Source: Tepidicaulis sp002389665 (GTDB taxonomy: Bacteria > Pseudomonadota > Alphaproteobacteria > Parvibaculales > Parvibaculaceae). From it: 64,000 nt of DNA. How positions within the stretch are numbered: position 1 is the stretch's first letter; each line of letters begins with the position of its first letter. The notes beneath the pieces were generated by a model that saw only the letters and a list, made by a program, of their open reading frames with translations, was not told the origin of the DNA and ran no database searches. Position numbers and translations under genes: made by a program. Location: positions 3,100,001 through 3,164,000 of the forward strand of contig NZ_OZ244942.1 of the NCBI RefSeq assembly GCF_965222285.1, written 5' to 3'. Positions 17,541-26,033 of the stretch are shown piece after piece.

Positions 17541-17560
17541 GAGTTAGCATTTGCTCACCA
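17541..17560 (+). promoter_or_regulatory. second, degenerate copy of the TetR operator
   Basis: GAGTTAGCA-TT-TGCTCACCA: the left arm and centre are identical to the operator at 16858, while the right arm has three changes. It lies 19 bp before the ATG of the membrane-protein gene. Confidence 0.7.
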
Positions 17561-17578
17561 ACACCGCAGGAGGAACCC

Positions 17579-18250
17579 ATGAATGCAATCGGACACGGCA
17601 TCACCGCCATCGTGCTGAAAAAGGCTTTTCCAGAAGCCAATCTCGGCTGGCTTCTCGTTTCCACCGAAGCTGTGGAGATCGCCTTTGTCGGCTTCAACAT
17701 TGCCGGCATCGAACGCACGGAAATCGCTGTGCCTTTCAACAGCGTGATGGACATGCATCTCGTGCACATGCCCTGGTCGCATTCGGTGCTGGCGGGGTTC
17801 TTCTTTGCCGGGCTCTTTTATGCCGCCGCGCTTTATTTCACGAAGAACCCGCGCATCGGCCTGGCGCTGGCGCTCGGCGTCTTCTCCCACACGCTGCTCG
17901 ACCTTGCCACCCATGCGCCCGACATGGCGCTCGCCCCGCTCATTGACGGGCCGATGCTCGGCACCGGCCTTTACGGTTCTCACCCGCAATGGGCCTTTGC
18001 CGTCGAAATCGCTTATGCGCTTTTTTGCTGGTGGATCGCACAAGGCAATTGGAAGCTCTTTGCGCTCATCGTGATCGGCAATCTCATCTCGATCACCTCT
18101 TACTTTCCGAGCCTTGAGGGATCGGAAAACCTGCTCGCGGAGAACCCGGCCATCTTTCCCTATTTCGTGCTGGGGCAGATCGTCATCTTTCTCAGCCTGA
18201 TCTGGCTTTTCGGGCGCAGCCCGCGCGGGAAGAAAGCCGTTCCGGTCTGA
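17579..18250 (+). CDS. membrane protein, DUF457/YdjM-like putative metal-dependent hydrolase
   Basis: A 223-residue integral membrane protein with about six transmembrane segments. Conserved polar motifs inside the membrane part, HMPWSHSVLAG and FSHTLLDLATHAPD, resemble the H...HS and SH..LD..TH pattern of DUF457/YdjM proteins annotated as membrane-bound metal-dependent hydrolases. An early Gly-His (MNAIGHGI) fits too. The assignment is by motif only. GGAGG precedes the ATG. The near-copy of the TetR operator directly upstream suggests control by the regulator at 16901, from which it is separated by 75 bp. Confidence 0.75.
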   Translation: MNAIGHGITAIVLKKAFPEANLGWLLVSTEAVEIAFVGFNIAGIERTEIAVPFNSVMDMHLVHMPWSHSVLAGFFFAGLFYAAALYFTKNPRIGLALALGVFSHTLLDLATHAPDMALAPLIDGPMLGTGLYGSHPQWAFAVEIAYALFCWWIAQGNWKLFALIVIGNLISITSYFPSLEGSENLLAENPAIFPYFVLGQIVIFLSLIWLFGRSPRGKKAVPV

Positions 18251-18271
18251 CGCGCATCCGGGCGGGCAGGT

Positions 18272-18997
18272 TTACTCCTGCTCGTCCGGCTCCAGGCTCC
18301 CGCGTTCGGAAATCGCGCGCACCTCGCGCAAAATCGCATCGGTACGCATTAGCGGCAGGATTTCGTTGATGAGGCGGATGCCAGCGGCGGCAAGGCGGGC
18401 GGCGTCTTTCTGGTCGTAACGGTCACCGAGATTGTGGTAGAAGGTCGCCACTTCATCATCGACCAGAAACTTGATGAACTCGGCATAGCGCTGCCAGCTG
18501 CGCGCGCCGTAACTGATATCGTCCGTATAACCGGCCGCGCGCACTTCGTCCCAAAGCTGCAGAAGCCGCGCATTGCGGTGATCGATCCAGCGCACCCCCT
18601 CGCGCATCTCGACATGAATGAGCCCCATATCGATATATTCCTCGATATCGGCATCCGGCACGTTAAGGCTCGCGGAGACTTCCGAAAGCGGGCGTTCCTT
18701 CAAGCCTTCCGGATCGGAGAGGAGCGGGTAAAGCGCTTCTTCCAGCCCGATCAAGGGCTCCACCTGCCCGCCCCGGCGCTGTTCCTGGGCATGGATGACA
18801 TGCTTGATGACGGAGAGCGGCAGAAAGCGTTCCTGCTGGAGCTGTTTGATGAGCTTCAGCCGTTCCACATGTTCGGTGCCGTAGCGCGCGACATTGCGCT
18901 TCGGGCGCTCCGGTTCCGGCAAAAGCCCCTCGCGGATATAGAAGCGGATCGTCTCCCGGCCCACACCCGCTGCCTGCTCCAGCTCCTTCATCTTCAT
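18272..18997 (-). CDS. MerR-family transcriptional regulator
   Basis: A 241-residue regulator. The N-terminal winged helix MKELEQAAGVGRETIRFYIREGLLPEPERPKRNVARYGTEHVERLKLIKQL is a canonical MerR DNA-binding domain followed by a short coiled coil. The long C-terminal region (about residues 95-240) has a second helical segment resembling another MerR-like wing (SEVSASLNVPDADIEEYIDMGLIHV), so this may be a two-headed or effector-binding variant. No metal-binding cysteines are seen. ATG at 18997 is chosen because AAAAGG lies upstream and homology starts there. It lies 127 bp downstream of the acyl-CoA ligase on the same strand, beyond that gene's terminator. Confidence 0.85.
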   Translation of the reverse strand: MKMKELEQAAGVGRETIRFYIREGLLPEPERPKRNVARYGTEHVERLKLIKQLQQERFLPLSVIKHVIHAQEQRRGGQVEPLIGLEEALYPLLSDPEGLKERPLSEVSASLNVPDADIEEYIDMGLIHVEMREGVRWIDHRNARLLQLWDEVRAAGYTDDISYGARSWQRYAEFIKFLVDDEVATFYHNLGDRYDQKDAARLAAAGIRLINEILPLMRTDAILREVRAISERGSLEPDEQE

Positions 18998-19068
18998 CGT
19001 TACGCATACCTTTTCAGAAGAACCGGCCCAGTTTAGGCGATTTTGGCGCAAAGGCCGATAGGCCGGTC

Positions 19069-19103
19069 AAAAAAGAGCCCCGCCCGGCGGGCCGGACGGG
19101 GCT
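19069..19103 (-). terminator. intrinsic terminator of the acyl-CoA ligase gene
   Basis: A 12-bp stem with one mismatch (19076-19087 with 19092-19103) and a CTTTTTT tail on the minus strand, 21 bp after the ligase stop. Confidence 0.85.
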
Positions 19104-19124
19104 GCTCGTCTTTTGCAAAATACC

Positions 19125-20876
19125 TTAAGCGACGCCGAGGCTTTGCAGGAACTCGTCCTTAAGCTGACGCTTGAGGATCTTGCCATTGGCATTGCGCGGC
19201 AGGGGCTCGGTGCGCAGCTCGATCTTCACCGGCACCTTGAAGGCGGCAATATGCTCGCCCACAAAGGCGCGCAGCTTTTCTTCCGTCACCTTGGCGCCCG
19301 GCTTGATCTGCACGATCGCGCCGACCTCTTCGCCCAGCACCTTGTGGGGAATGCCCACCACAGCAGCGTCCATCACGTCTTCATGCGCATAAAGGGCGTC
19401 TTCCACTTCCACGCAATAAACGTTCTCGCCGCCGCGGATCAGCATGTCCTTGGCGCGGTCGAGAATGAAGATGAAACCTTCCTCATCCACCCGCACCAGA
19501 TCGCCCGTATGCAGCCAGCCATCGGTAATGGATTCAGCCGTCGCCTCGGGCTTGTTCCAATAGCCGCTGACGACATTCGGACCCTTGATCCAAAGCTCGC
19601 CCACTTCATTGGGGCCAAGCTCCTTGCCTTCCGCATCCACGACCTTGATGTCGCACACGGGAATGGCAGGCCCGGCGCTGTTCGGCCGGTTGACGTAATC
19701 TTCCGCCGAGTTCTGGCTCGTCACGGAAGAGGTTTCGGTGAGCCCGTAGCCATTACCGGGCTGCACCTGGGGAAACTCTTCCTTGATGCGGGTGACAAGC
19801 TCGGGCGCAGAAGGCGCGCCGCCATAGGAGATGCTTTCCACGGACGAAAGATCGTAGTCCTTGAAATGCGGATGCTCGAGCACCTGCCAGACCATGGCCG
19901 GCACGCCGCCGAACGCTTTGATCTTTTCTTCCTGGATCAGCTGCATGGCTTTCAGCGGATCCCATTTATACATCATCACCAGCTTGCCGCCGCCGAAGGT
20001 CGTGCCGCACAAAATGGCGTGGCAGCCCGTGGCATGAAAAAGCGGCACGGAGATCAGCGTCGAGGGCTTCGGGCCATCCGGGTCCGGCGGCTGCGGGATC
20101 TCGCCCCGGCGCATCATCGAGCGCGCGGTGCCGATCGCAAGCGAAAGCAGGTTGCCGCAAATATTGCGGTGCGTGCCGAGCGCGCCCTTCGGTTTGCCGG
20201 TGGTGCCGGATGTATAGAAGATCGTCGCATTGTCTTCCGGCTCAAGCTCGACATCGGGCATTTTCGTGTCGGGCAGATCGGCGTAAGCCCCGTAAGGCGC
20301 AACCACTTCTTCCCAATCATCGCCGCCGGCCAGATCGCCGACGCCGCGCACCACCAGAAGCCCGCCGAGATCGAGGTTCTTCAGATGCGGCTTGATGCTT
20401 TCCAGCCGCTCACCGTCGACCACCGCCAGCTTGGCGCCGGAATCGGACAGACCGTATTCCAGCTCTTCGCCGGTCCACCAGGAATTGAGCGGGACGACGA
20501 TGGCGCCGACAGCAGCGGCCGCCCAGAACGCGATCACCCACTCAGGATAATTGCGCATGGCGATGGCGACGCGGTCGCCTTTTTCGATGCCGTATTTGTT
20601 CTGCAGCGCCTGGGCGAGCTTGGCCACCGCCCGGTAATGCGCTTCGAAGGTGACGCGCTCGCCTTCATAGACGAGAAAATCCAGATTGCCGTGCCCGCGG
20701 CTCACTTCGAGCACTTCACGCAGGCTTTTGGGCGCATTTTTCCAGACCCGCATCTTCACGCCGCGGATCTCTTTTTCTTCCATCTCAAGCGGCGAGCCCT
20801 CGCCGGTCAGCAGCGCGTGGGCATCGGCAATCGACATGGCAGGCCACGGCGCGGAATTGGCGGCCGTTTCACTCAT
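19125..20876 (-). CDS. AMP-dependent acyl-CoA synthetase/ligase
   Basis: A 583-residue ANL-superfamily enzyme that would activate a carboxylate as acyl-AMP and then acyl-CoA. P-loop YTSGTTGKPKG is at residues 221-231; GYGLTETS, the hinge GWLHTGDLVRVDEEGFIFILDR and the catalytic lysine motif PRNANGKILKR near the C terminus are all present. The length and layout match class I adenylate-forming fatty or aromatic acyl-CoA ligases; the substrate cannot be assigned. A MerR-type regulator follows on the same strand. A long opposite-strand open frame over this gene is a codon-bias artefact. Confidence 0.92.
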   Translation of the reverse strand: MSETAANSAPWPAMSIADAHALLTGEGSPLEMEEKEIRGVKMRVWKNAPKSLREVLEVSRGHGNLDFLVYEGERVTFEAHYRAVAKLAQALQNKYGIEKGDRVAIAMRNYPEWVIAFWAAAAVGAIVVPLNSWWTGEELEYGLSDSGAKLAVVDGERLESIKPHLKNLDLGGLLVVRGVGDLAGGDDWEEVVAPYGAYADLPDTKMPDVELEPEDNATIFYTSGTTGKPKGALGTHRNICGNLLSLAIGTARSMMRRGEIPQPPDPDGPKPSTLISVPLFHATGCHAILCGTTFGGGKLVMMYKWDPLKAMQLIQEEKIKAFGGVPAMVWQVLEHPHFKDYDLSSVESISYGGAPSAPELVTRIKEEFPQVQPGNGYGLTETSSVTSQNSAEDYVNRPNSAGPAIPVCDIKVVDAEGKELGPNEVGELWIKGPNVVSGYWNKPEATAESITDGWLHTGDLVRVDEEGFIFILDRAKDMLIRGGENVYCVEVEDALYAHEDVMDAAVVGIPHKVLGEEVGAIVQIKPGAKVTEEKLRAFVGEHIAAFKVPVKIELRTEPLPRNANGKILKRQLKDEFLQSLGVA

Positions 20877-21047
20877 GGGGAAACTCCCTGCAACAGTTTG
20901 ATTATTGGTATAGGCCGGTTTATCCGGCTCGGTTTGGCCGGATTACACATCGAAAGCCCGCCGAGGCCAAGCCCAAACGGGTCAAAATCGGTGAAAAACC
21001 ATGCGTTTTTTGGCCGCGCCTTGCCTCCCAGCCCGCCCCGGGGGGCT

Positions 21048-21800
21048 TTAGGTGGGAAATGGCGGCATCTCGCCCCATTCGGAAGGCCCGTACATTTCCT
21101 CAGCCTCTTTCGCAGCCTTTTTGTAGGCCTTGCGTGAGCGGTAAGGGCCGAATTTCGGGTATTTTTTGGGATCGGCGGGCACTATCTTGCCGCCGGATTT
21201 AGGCAGCACCTGCAGATATTCCCCCTCCAGCCCGATCAGCGGAATGGGCGCGTTCCGGCGTGAAAAGACCCGGCGCATAGTGGCCGACTGTTCATGAAAG
21301 GCGAGATACTCGCCCTCGTCCACATCGGTGAGCGTGTCGTAAGCCTCGATAAACTCCTTCACATAGGTCTTGTCCACCGCCTCGATATTGGAGATGACCC
21401 AGCAGCGGTCCTCGAAGGTCCAGTAATAGGCAAGCCCTGCAAACTCCCCGTCCTTGGTGAAATAGGGATAGAAGGGAAAAGCCCGGCAGGCGAGCAGGCG
21501 ATTGTCGCGCTCGCAATATTTCGCGCCGTTGCACACGATGGCGACGCAAGTCTCTTCTATCTCCGCCACTTCCTTTTTCGCATGCGCGTCTTTGGGCTTG
21601 TAGCGCTTCCACATATCGGTGCGCTTCTTCATCACCTTCCATTCGGGCGGCGAGGCGGCGGGAATGGCGTGCTCGTGATCGCAGCACACGGGCTGGCCGC
21701 CATTCAGCGGCGCGCAATATTTGCCGCAATCATGCGCTTTGGAAATCGGCGCGCCAAAATTCTCATAGATCGTCTGATAATGCTTCTTCTTGGCGCCCAT
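21048..21800 (-). CDS. cysteine-rich YkgJ-like protein of unknown function
   Basis: A 250-residue soluble protein with a cluster of cysteines: HDCGKYCAPLNGGQPVCCDHEH near residue 25, then CVAIVCNGAKYCERDNRLLACRAFPFYPY in the middle. This resembles YkgJ-type proteins (CxxxCxxCC...CRxFPF), a putative zinc- or iron-chelating family. A charged C-terminal helix (KKAAKEAEEMYGPSEWGEMPPFPT) follows. ATG at 21800 is preferred because GGGAGG lies about ten bases upstream and homology begins at MGAKKKHY. It is divergent from the BtuF-like gene at 22024 across 223 bp. Confidence 0.75.
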   Translation of the reverse strand: MGAKKKHYQTIYENFGAPISKAHDCGKYCAPLNGGQPVCCDHEHAIPAASPPEWKVMKKRTDMWKRYKPKDAHAKKEVAEIEETCVAIVCNGAKYCERDNRLLACRAFPFYPYFTKDGEFAGLAYYWTFEDRCWVISNIEAVDKTYVKEFIEAYDTLTDVDEGEYLAFHEQSATMRRVFSRRNAPIPLIGLEGEYLQVLPKSGGKIVPADPKKYPKFGPYRSRKAYKKAAKEAEEMYGPSEWGEMPPFPT

Positions 21801-22023
21801 AATGTGGCGAGCCTCCCATAGAGCCGCTGATAACGTGCTGCAAATCAAGCCAGTGCCGCGCCTGACAGGATGGGCGTAACAGCGCATCAGGTAAAGAGCA
21901 AGTGCGGCTGCGGCGAAGAAAGATTGCCGGTCGGAACCGGCCGCGCATTGGCCTTCGCGCACGTCCTGCGTATGCTGGCCCGCCCGCATAAAAGCCCGCA
22001 TATAAATAAAGGACACTCCGCTC

Positions 22024-22821
22024 ATGTATCCGCCCCGGCGTATCGTCTGCCTGACCGAGGAAACCGTCGAAGCGCTTTATCTGATGGGCGAGGACGCGCG
22101 CATTGTCGGCGTCTCGGGCTATGCCGTGCGCCCGCCGCAAGTGCGCCGGGAAAAGCCGCGCGTCGCCGCTTTCACCTCCGCCAAGATCGACAAGATACTG
22201 GAACTTGAACCCGATCTCGTACTCACCTTCTCCGATTTGCAGGCGGAGATCGTCGCCGATCTCGTGAAAGCGGGCATTGCCGTCCATGCATTCAATCAGC
22301 GCGACATTGCCGGCATCTTCGACATGCTGCGTATGCTGGGCGGCCTGATCGGCGAGCCGGAAAAAGCCGAAGCGCTCTGCACGCGCCTTGAGACGCGGCT
22401 TGCCGAGGTTCGCGCCGCTTCCGCAAAACTTCCCCGCCGCCCGAAAGTCTATTTCGAGGAATGGGACGAGCCCATGATCACCGGCATCGGCTGGGTGTCG
22501 GAGCTGATCGGCATTGCAGGGGGCGAGGAATGTTTCCCCCAACTCGTTAAAGAGCCTTCCGCTTCAAACCGCATCATCACCCATGCCGATCTCCTTGCCG
22601 CCGACCCGGATATTTTTATCGGCTCCTGGTGCGGCAAGAAGTTTCAGCCCGAGGCGGTGCGCGCCAGACCCGGCTATGAAGCCTTGACAGCAGTGCGGAC
22701 GGGCGCCCTCCATGAAGTCAAATCCACCATCATCCTGCAGCCCGGCCCCGCCGCACTCACCGATGGCCTTGAAGCGCTTGCGGGCATTATCCATGACTGG
22801 GCCGCCGCCCAAGCAGCCTGA
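22024..22821 (+). CDS. BtuF-like cobalamin/metal-chelate-binding protein without a signal peptide
   Basis: Class III periplasmic-binding-protein fold (265 aa) related to BtuF. The opening RIVCLTEETVEALYLMGEDARIVGVSGYAVRPP is the standard first lobe, FTSAKIDKILELEPDLVLTFSDLQAEI the hinge-proximal segment, and WDEPMITGIGWVSELIGIAGGEECF is the typical second-lobe stretch of stand-alone cobalamin-binding proteins. There is no signal peptide: the coding region starts directly at MYPPRRIVCL with no hydrophobic leader and no suitable upstream start, so the mature protein is probably cytoplasmic or mis-annotated in start. No cognate permease or ATPase lies nearby. Confidence 0.85.
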   Translation: MYPPRRIVCLTEETVEALYLMGEDARIVGVSGYAVRPPQVRREKPRVAAFTSAKIDKILELEPDLVLTFSDLQAEIVADLVKAGIAVHAFNQRDIAGIFDMLRMLGGLIGEPEKAEALCTRLETRLAEVRAASAKLPRRPKVYFEEWDEPMITGIGWVSELIGIAGGEECFPQLVKEPSASNRIITHADLLAADPDIFIGSWCGKKFQPEAVRARPGYEALTAVRTGALHEVKSTIILQPGPAALTDGLEALAGIIHDWAAAQAA

Positions 22822-22916
22822 GGAGCGGCCTGAGAGAACAATTTGAGGGCCTTCTGACGGCAGCCGGGCGCTTTCGCCGCACCGGCTCATTGTTCGCTCA
22901 CGCGGACTTTCCTTGC

Positions 22917-22935
22917 ATAGTGAGAGTGAGTAGCA
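22917..22935 (+). promoter_or_regulatory. candidate Fur box upstream of feoAB
   Basis: The 19 bases beginning ATAGTGAGAGTGAG match the classical Fur 19-mer at 13 of 19 positions by direct alignment, in an AT-richer stretch 66 bp before the feoA start. Placement before the ferrous iron importer supports iron repression. Confidence 0.45.
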
Positions 22936-23000
22936 ATATTAATGGTGCAAACAACAACGCGGCAGCTCGAAGGGCTGCGGCGCCAAGGGATGTGTGAACC

Positions 23001-23294
23001 ATGTCGGACACCTCGACCACCCCGGAAGGTCATGTCACGCTCGCCGAGATGCGCTACGGCGAAAAGGGCCGCATTGCCAGCATTGCCAGCCATGCAGCGG
23101 GGGGCGCTGAAAATGATGAGAGCCTGGCCGCCCGCCTGCTCGAGCTTGGCATTATGGAAGGGGCGGAAATCGAGGCCCTGCACCGCTCGCCTTTTGGCGG
23201 CGATCCCATGTCGGTGAAAGTCGACCGCACCATCATCGCCCTGCGCCGCGCCGATGCCGGCACCATCATCATCGAACGCCTGAACGGAAACTAA
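23001..23294 (+). CDS. feoA: ferrous iron transport protein A
   Basis: Small SH3-like cytoplasmic protein (97 aa) needed for FeoB activity. Contains the FeoA core GEKGRIASI, ARLLELGIMEGAEIEALHRSPFGGDPMSVKVDRTIIALRRADAGTIIIE. A short N-terminal tail precedes it. It ends one base before the feoB start, forming a tight feoAB unit. A Fur-like box lies upstream at 22917; feoC is absent. Confidence 0.93.
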   Translation: MSDTSTTPEGHVTLAEMRYGEKGRIASIASHAAGGAENDESLAARLLELGIMEGAEIEALHRSPFGGDPMSVKVDRTIIALRRADAGTIIIERLNGN

Positions 23295-23295
23295 T

Positions 23296-25164
23296 ATGAA
23301 CTCGGCTCTGCGTCTCGCGCTGGTCGGCAATCCGAATGCCGGCAAATCCGCTCTTTTCAATGCTCTGACCGGCAGCCGCCAGAAGACCGGCAACTATCCG
23401 GGCACAACCGTGGAGCGCCGCGCCGGGCGCTTTCAAACGCAGCACGGGCTGGAAGTGAATGTCGTCGATCTGCCGGGCACCTATTCACTCTCCGCGACCA
23501 GCCCCGATCAGGTCGTCACCCGCGAAGTGGTGCTGGGTCAGCGCGACAGCGAGCCTCTGCCGGATGTCATTTTATGCGTGGTCGATGCCACGAACCTGAA
23601 ACTCCATCTGCGTCTCGTTCTTGAGTTGAAACAGCTCGGCCGGCCCATGCTGATTGCCCTCAACATGATCGACCTGGCCACCCGCGATAAGATCGATATC
23701 GATGTAGAGGCACTGGAAAGCGCGCTCGGCATTCCCGTCATTCCGACCGTCGCCGTGCGCCGCTCGGGCGTGAAGGAACTCAGCGTCGAGCTGTCGAACC
23801 ACCTCAATGACCTCGTCGAGGAAGCCGCCAAGACGGGCCCCGCTCCCGCCTGGCAGCCGCAGGACCTGAAATCTCTGCAAAAAGAAGCCGGCCGCATCGC
23901 CAAAGTGGCCACGCGCTCCGAAGGCATCGAGCATTTGATGACGCGCCGTCTCGATGCGGTGTTCCTGCATAAGATCGCCGGCCCCATCATTCTCTTTGCC
24001 ATGCTTTTCGTCATGTTCCAGGCCGTCTTCGCCTGGGCCGAAACGCCGATGGAATGGATCGATATGGGCATCGGCGCATTGTCCGACTGGCTCACCGCCA
24101 GCCTGCCGGACAATGCCTTGCGCAGCCTGCTTGTCGACGGGGTGATCGCGGGCGTTGGCTCGGTCGTCGTCTTCCTGCCGCAGATCCTTATTCTCTTTGC
24201 TTTCATTCTGGCGCTGGAAGCCTCGGGCTATATGGCCCGCGGCGCCTTCCTGATGGACCGGATCATGGCAAGTGTCGGGCTCAATGGCCGCGCCTTCATT
24301 CCGCTGCTTTCCAGCTTTGCCTGCGCCATTCCCGGCATCATGGCAACACGCACCATCGACAATCCGCGCGACCGCCTGACCACCATCATGATCGCCCCGC
24401 TCATGACCTGTTCGGCGCGCATACCGGTCTATACGCTGCTCATCGCCGCTTTCATCCCCAACCAGGCCGTGGGCGGCATCTTCAATCTGCAAGGGGTCGT
24501 GCTTTTCGCGCTTTATCTGGCGGGCATCGTCAGCGCGCTCATCGTTGCCGGTGTCCTGAAGCGCACCGTCACGAAAGGCGCCTCCCAGTCGCTGCTCATG
24601 GAACTGCCGAAATATCAGCTCCCCAATCTGCGCGACCTGGTACTCGGCCTTTACGAGCGCGTGAAAATCTTCATGGCGCGGGCGGGTAAATTCATCCTGA
24701 CCACCATGATCGTGCTCTGGGTGCTGGCTTCCTACCCCGCCGCGCCTGCCGATGCCGCCTTGCCGGATATCTATTATTCCTATGCCGGGCAGATCGGCCG
24801 GGTGCTGGAAATTCTCTTCGCGCCCATCGGCTTTACCTGGGAGATCGCAATCTCGCTCGTACCCGGCATGGCCGCGCGGGAAGTCTTTGTCGGCGCGCTC
24901 GGCACGGTCTACGCGCTCTCGGGCAGTGAAGACCAGATCGCCACGAGCCTCGTCTCCCGCCTGCAAAACGCCTGGTCGCTGCCCACCGCCCTTGCCGTCA
25001 TGGCCTGGTACGTCTATGCGCCGCAATGCCTCGCCACCCTCGCCGTCGCCAAGCGCGAGACGAACTCCTGGGGCTGGATGTTCTTCATGGCCGGCTATCT
25101 GACCGCCATTGCCTATCTGGCGGCAGGCATCACCTATTGGACCGCCACCGCGATCATCGGATAA
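23296..25164 (+). CDS. feoB: ferrous iron transporter FeoB
   Basis: GTP-gated ferrous iron permease (622 aa). The N-terminal G domain has G1 GNPNAGKS (residues 11-18), G3 DLPGTYSL and G4 NMID; the switch and GDI helical regions follow, then two Gate motifs within about eight transmembrane helices, including FIPLLSSFACAIPGIMATRTIDNPRDRLTTI and PLMTCSARIPVYTLL (conserved Gate cysteines are visible). It is shorter than the 773-aa E. coli protein, as is usual for alphaproteobacterial FeoB, and lacks the C-terminal FeoC-like tail. Start is ATG one base after feoA. Confidence 0.95.
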   Translation: MNSALRLALVGNPNAGKSALFNALTGSRQKTGNYPGTTVERRAGRFQTQHGLEVNVVDLPGTYSLSATSPDQVVTREVVLGQRDSEPLPDVILCVVDATNLKLHLRLVLELKQLGRPMLIALNMIDLATRDKIDIDVEALESALGIPVIPTVAVRRSGVKELSVELSNHLNDLVEEAAKTGPAPAWQPQDLKSLQKEAGRIAKVATRSEGIEHLMTRRLDAVFLHKIAGPIILFAMLFVMFQAVFAWAETPMEWIDMGIGALSDWLTASLPDNALRSLLVDGVIAGVGSVVVFLPQILILFAFILALEASGYMARGAFLMDRIMASVGLNGRAFIPLLSSFACAIPGIMATRTIDNPRDRLTTIMIAPLMTCSARIPVYTLLIAAFIPNQAVGGIFNLQGVVLFALYLAGIVSALIVAGVLKRTVTKGASQSLLMELPKYQLPNLRDLVLGLYERVKIFMARAGKFILTTMIVLWVLASYPAAPADAALPDIYYSYAGQIGRVLEILFAPIGFTWEIAISLVPGMAAREVFVGALGTVYALSGSEDQIATSLVSRLQNAWSLPTALAVMAWYVYAPQCLATLAVAKRETNSWGWMFFMAGYLTAIAYLAAGITYWTATAIIG

Positions 25165-25253
25165 GCCATAAAAATCAAGCGCTTACGGGATTAGTATGCG
25201 CTTTCTAGACTTCCTGTCCTAAACCTGCGGCCAACGGAAAGGGCGCCCCCCCA

Positions 25254-25286
25254 ACCTGGTGCGCCAGGCGGGGCCCGAGGGCCCCG
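25254..25286 (+). promoter_or_regulatory. two tandem hairpins in the phasin leader
   Basis: CCTGG-TGCG-CCAGG (25255-25268) is followed immediately by GGGGCCC-GA-GGGCCCC (25270-25285), 32 bp before the phasin start. No T run follows, so they are more likely mRNA structural elements than a terminator. Confidence 0.45.
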
Positions 25287-25317
25287 GCCCTTTCCCCCAA
25301 TGGACAGGAGAGTGACC

Positions 25318-25809
25318 ATGGCGAAGAAAACCGAAACCCGCGAACTTTTCGCAACCCTTCCCGCCGCCCGCACGCTGTGGCTGGCAAGCCTCGGCTTCTA
25401 CGGCCGCCTTTATGACGAAGCGCTGAAGCGCGCCGAACAGCCCCGCGAACGTGCCCAGACCCTCATCAGCGGTTTCGTGGCCAAAGGCGAGGAAGTGGAA
25501 AAAGAAACCCGCTCCACGCTGACCCGCGCCCAGAAGGAAGCAGCGGACAACCTGAAAGCCGCCCGCACCCAGGTGCAGTCCACAGTGGAAGAACGCATCG
25601 CCAAGCTGCGCGACGCGCTGCCGGTTCCCCAGCTTCCTGCCAATGTCTTCCCGGCCAATGCCCGGATCAAGGAACTGGAAGCGGAAGTCGATGCCCTGAC
25701 CCGCAAAGTCAACGCGCTGAACGCCAAGAAGGCCGCCGCCAAAACGGCTGCGAAGCCGGCCGCTCCCAAAGCTGCCGCCAAGCCGCGCACCGCTAAAAAG
25801 GCTGCGTGA
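25318..25809 (+). CDS. phasin (PhaI/PhaF-type granule-associated protein)
   Basis: Poly(hydroxyalkanoate) granule-associated protein, 163 aa from the ATG at 25318, which has GGAGAG upstream. The N-terminal amphipathic region LFATLPAARTLWLASLGFYGRLYDEALKRAE is the pseudomonad PhaF/PhaI-type phasin signature, followed by a long coiled coil and a C-terminal Ala-Lys-Pro repeat tail (KAAAKTAAKPAAPKAAAKPRTAKKAA) like the histone H1-like domain of PhaF. First gene of the PHA cluster, with its own strong terminator at 25835. Confidence 0.88.
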   Translation: MAKKTETRELFATLPAARTLWLASLGFYGRLYDEALKRAEQPRERAQTLISGFVAKGEEVEKETRSTLTRAQKEAADNLKAARTQVQSTVEERIAKLRDALPVPQLPANVFPANARIKELEAEVDALTRKVNALNAKKAAAKTAAKPAAPKAAAKPRTAKKAA

Positions 25810-25834
25810 GTCCTCCCTGACGCAAGCTGAAACT

Positions 25835-25868
25835 GGCCCCGGCCTTACAAAGTCCGGGGCCTTTTTTT
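25835..25868 (+). terminator. intrinsic terminator of the phasin gene
   Basis: Stem GGCCCCGG/CCGGGGCC (25835-25842 with 25854-25861) and seven T residues. It isolates the first phasin transcript from phaC downstream. Confidence 0.9.
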
Positions 25869-26033
25869 AAGCCGTTTATTGTGCACTGCACCTTAAGTTA
25901 CCAGGGCCCTTACAGGTCCTCGCGTGTTTTTCACTTCTATTTACTGGCGATTATGCGTTCTACTTAATCCCGGAGGAGCGCCGCCCCGGCGGCCAGCGAC
26001 CGGAATACCGGCGCAAGTGAGGAGGGATAATCT

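Noticed and set aside
19113..21137. Long plus-strand open frame opposite the acyl-CoA ligase
   Set aside because: The minus strand encodes an intact AMP-ligase with all motifs. The opposite frame is His/Leu rich with no homology and is a by-product of high GC and codon bias.
21801..22023. Possible cobalamin riboswitch before the BtuF-like gene
   Set aside because: Some GCCAGTG-like fragments are present, but no B12 box or paired architecture could be built.
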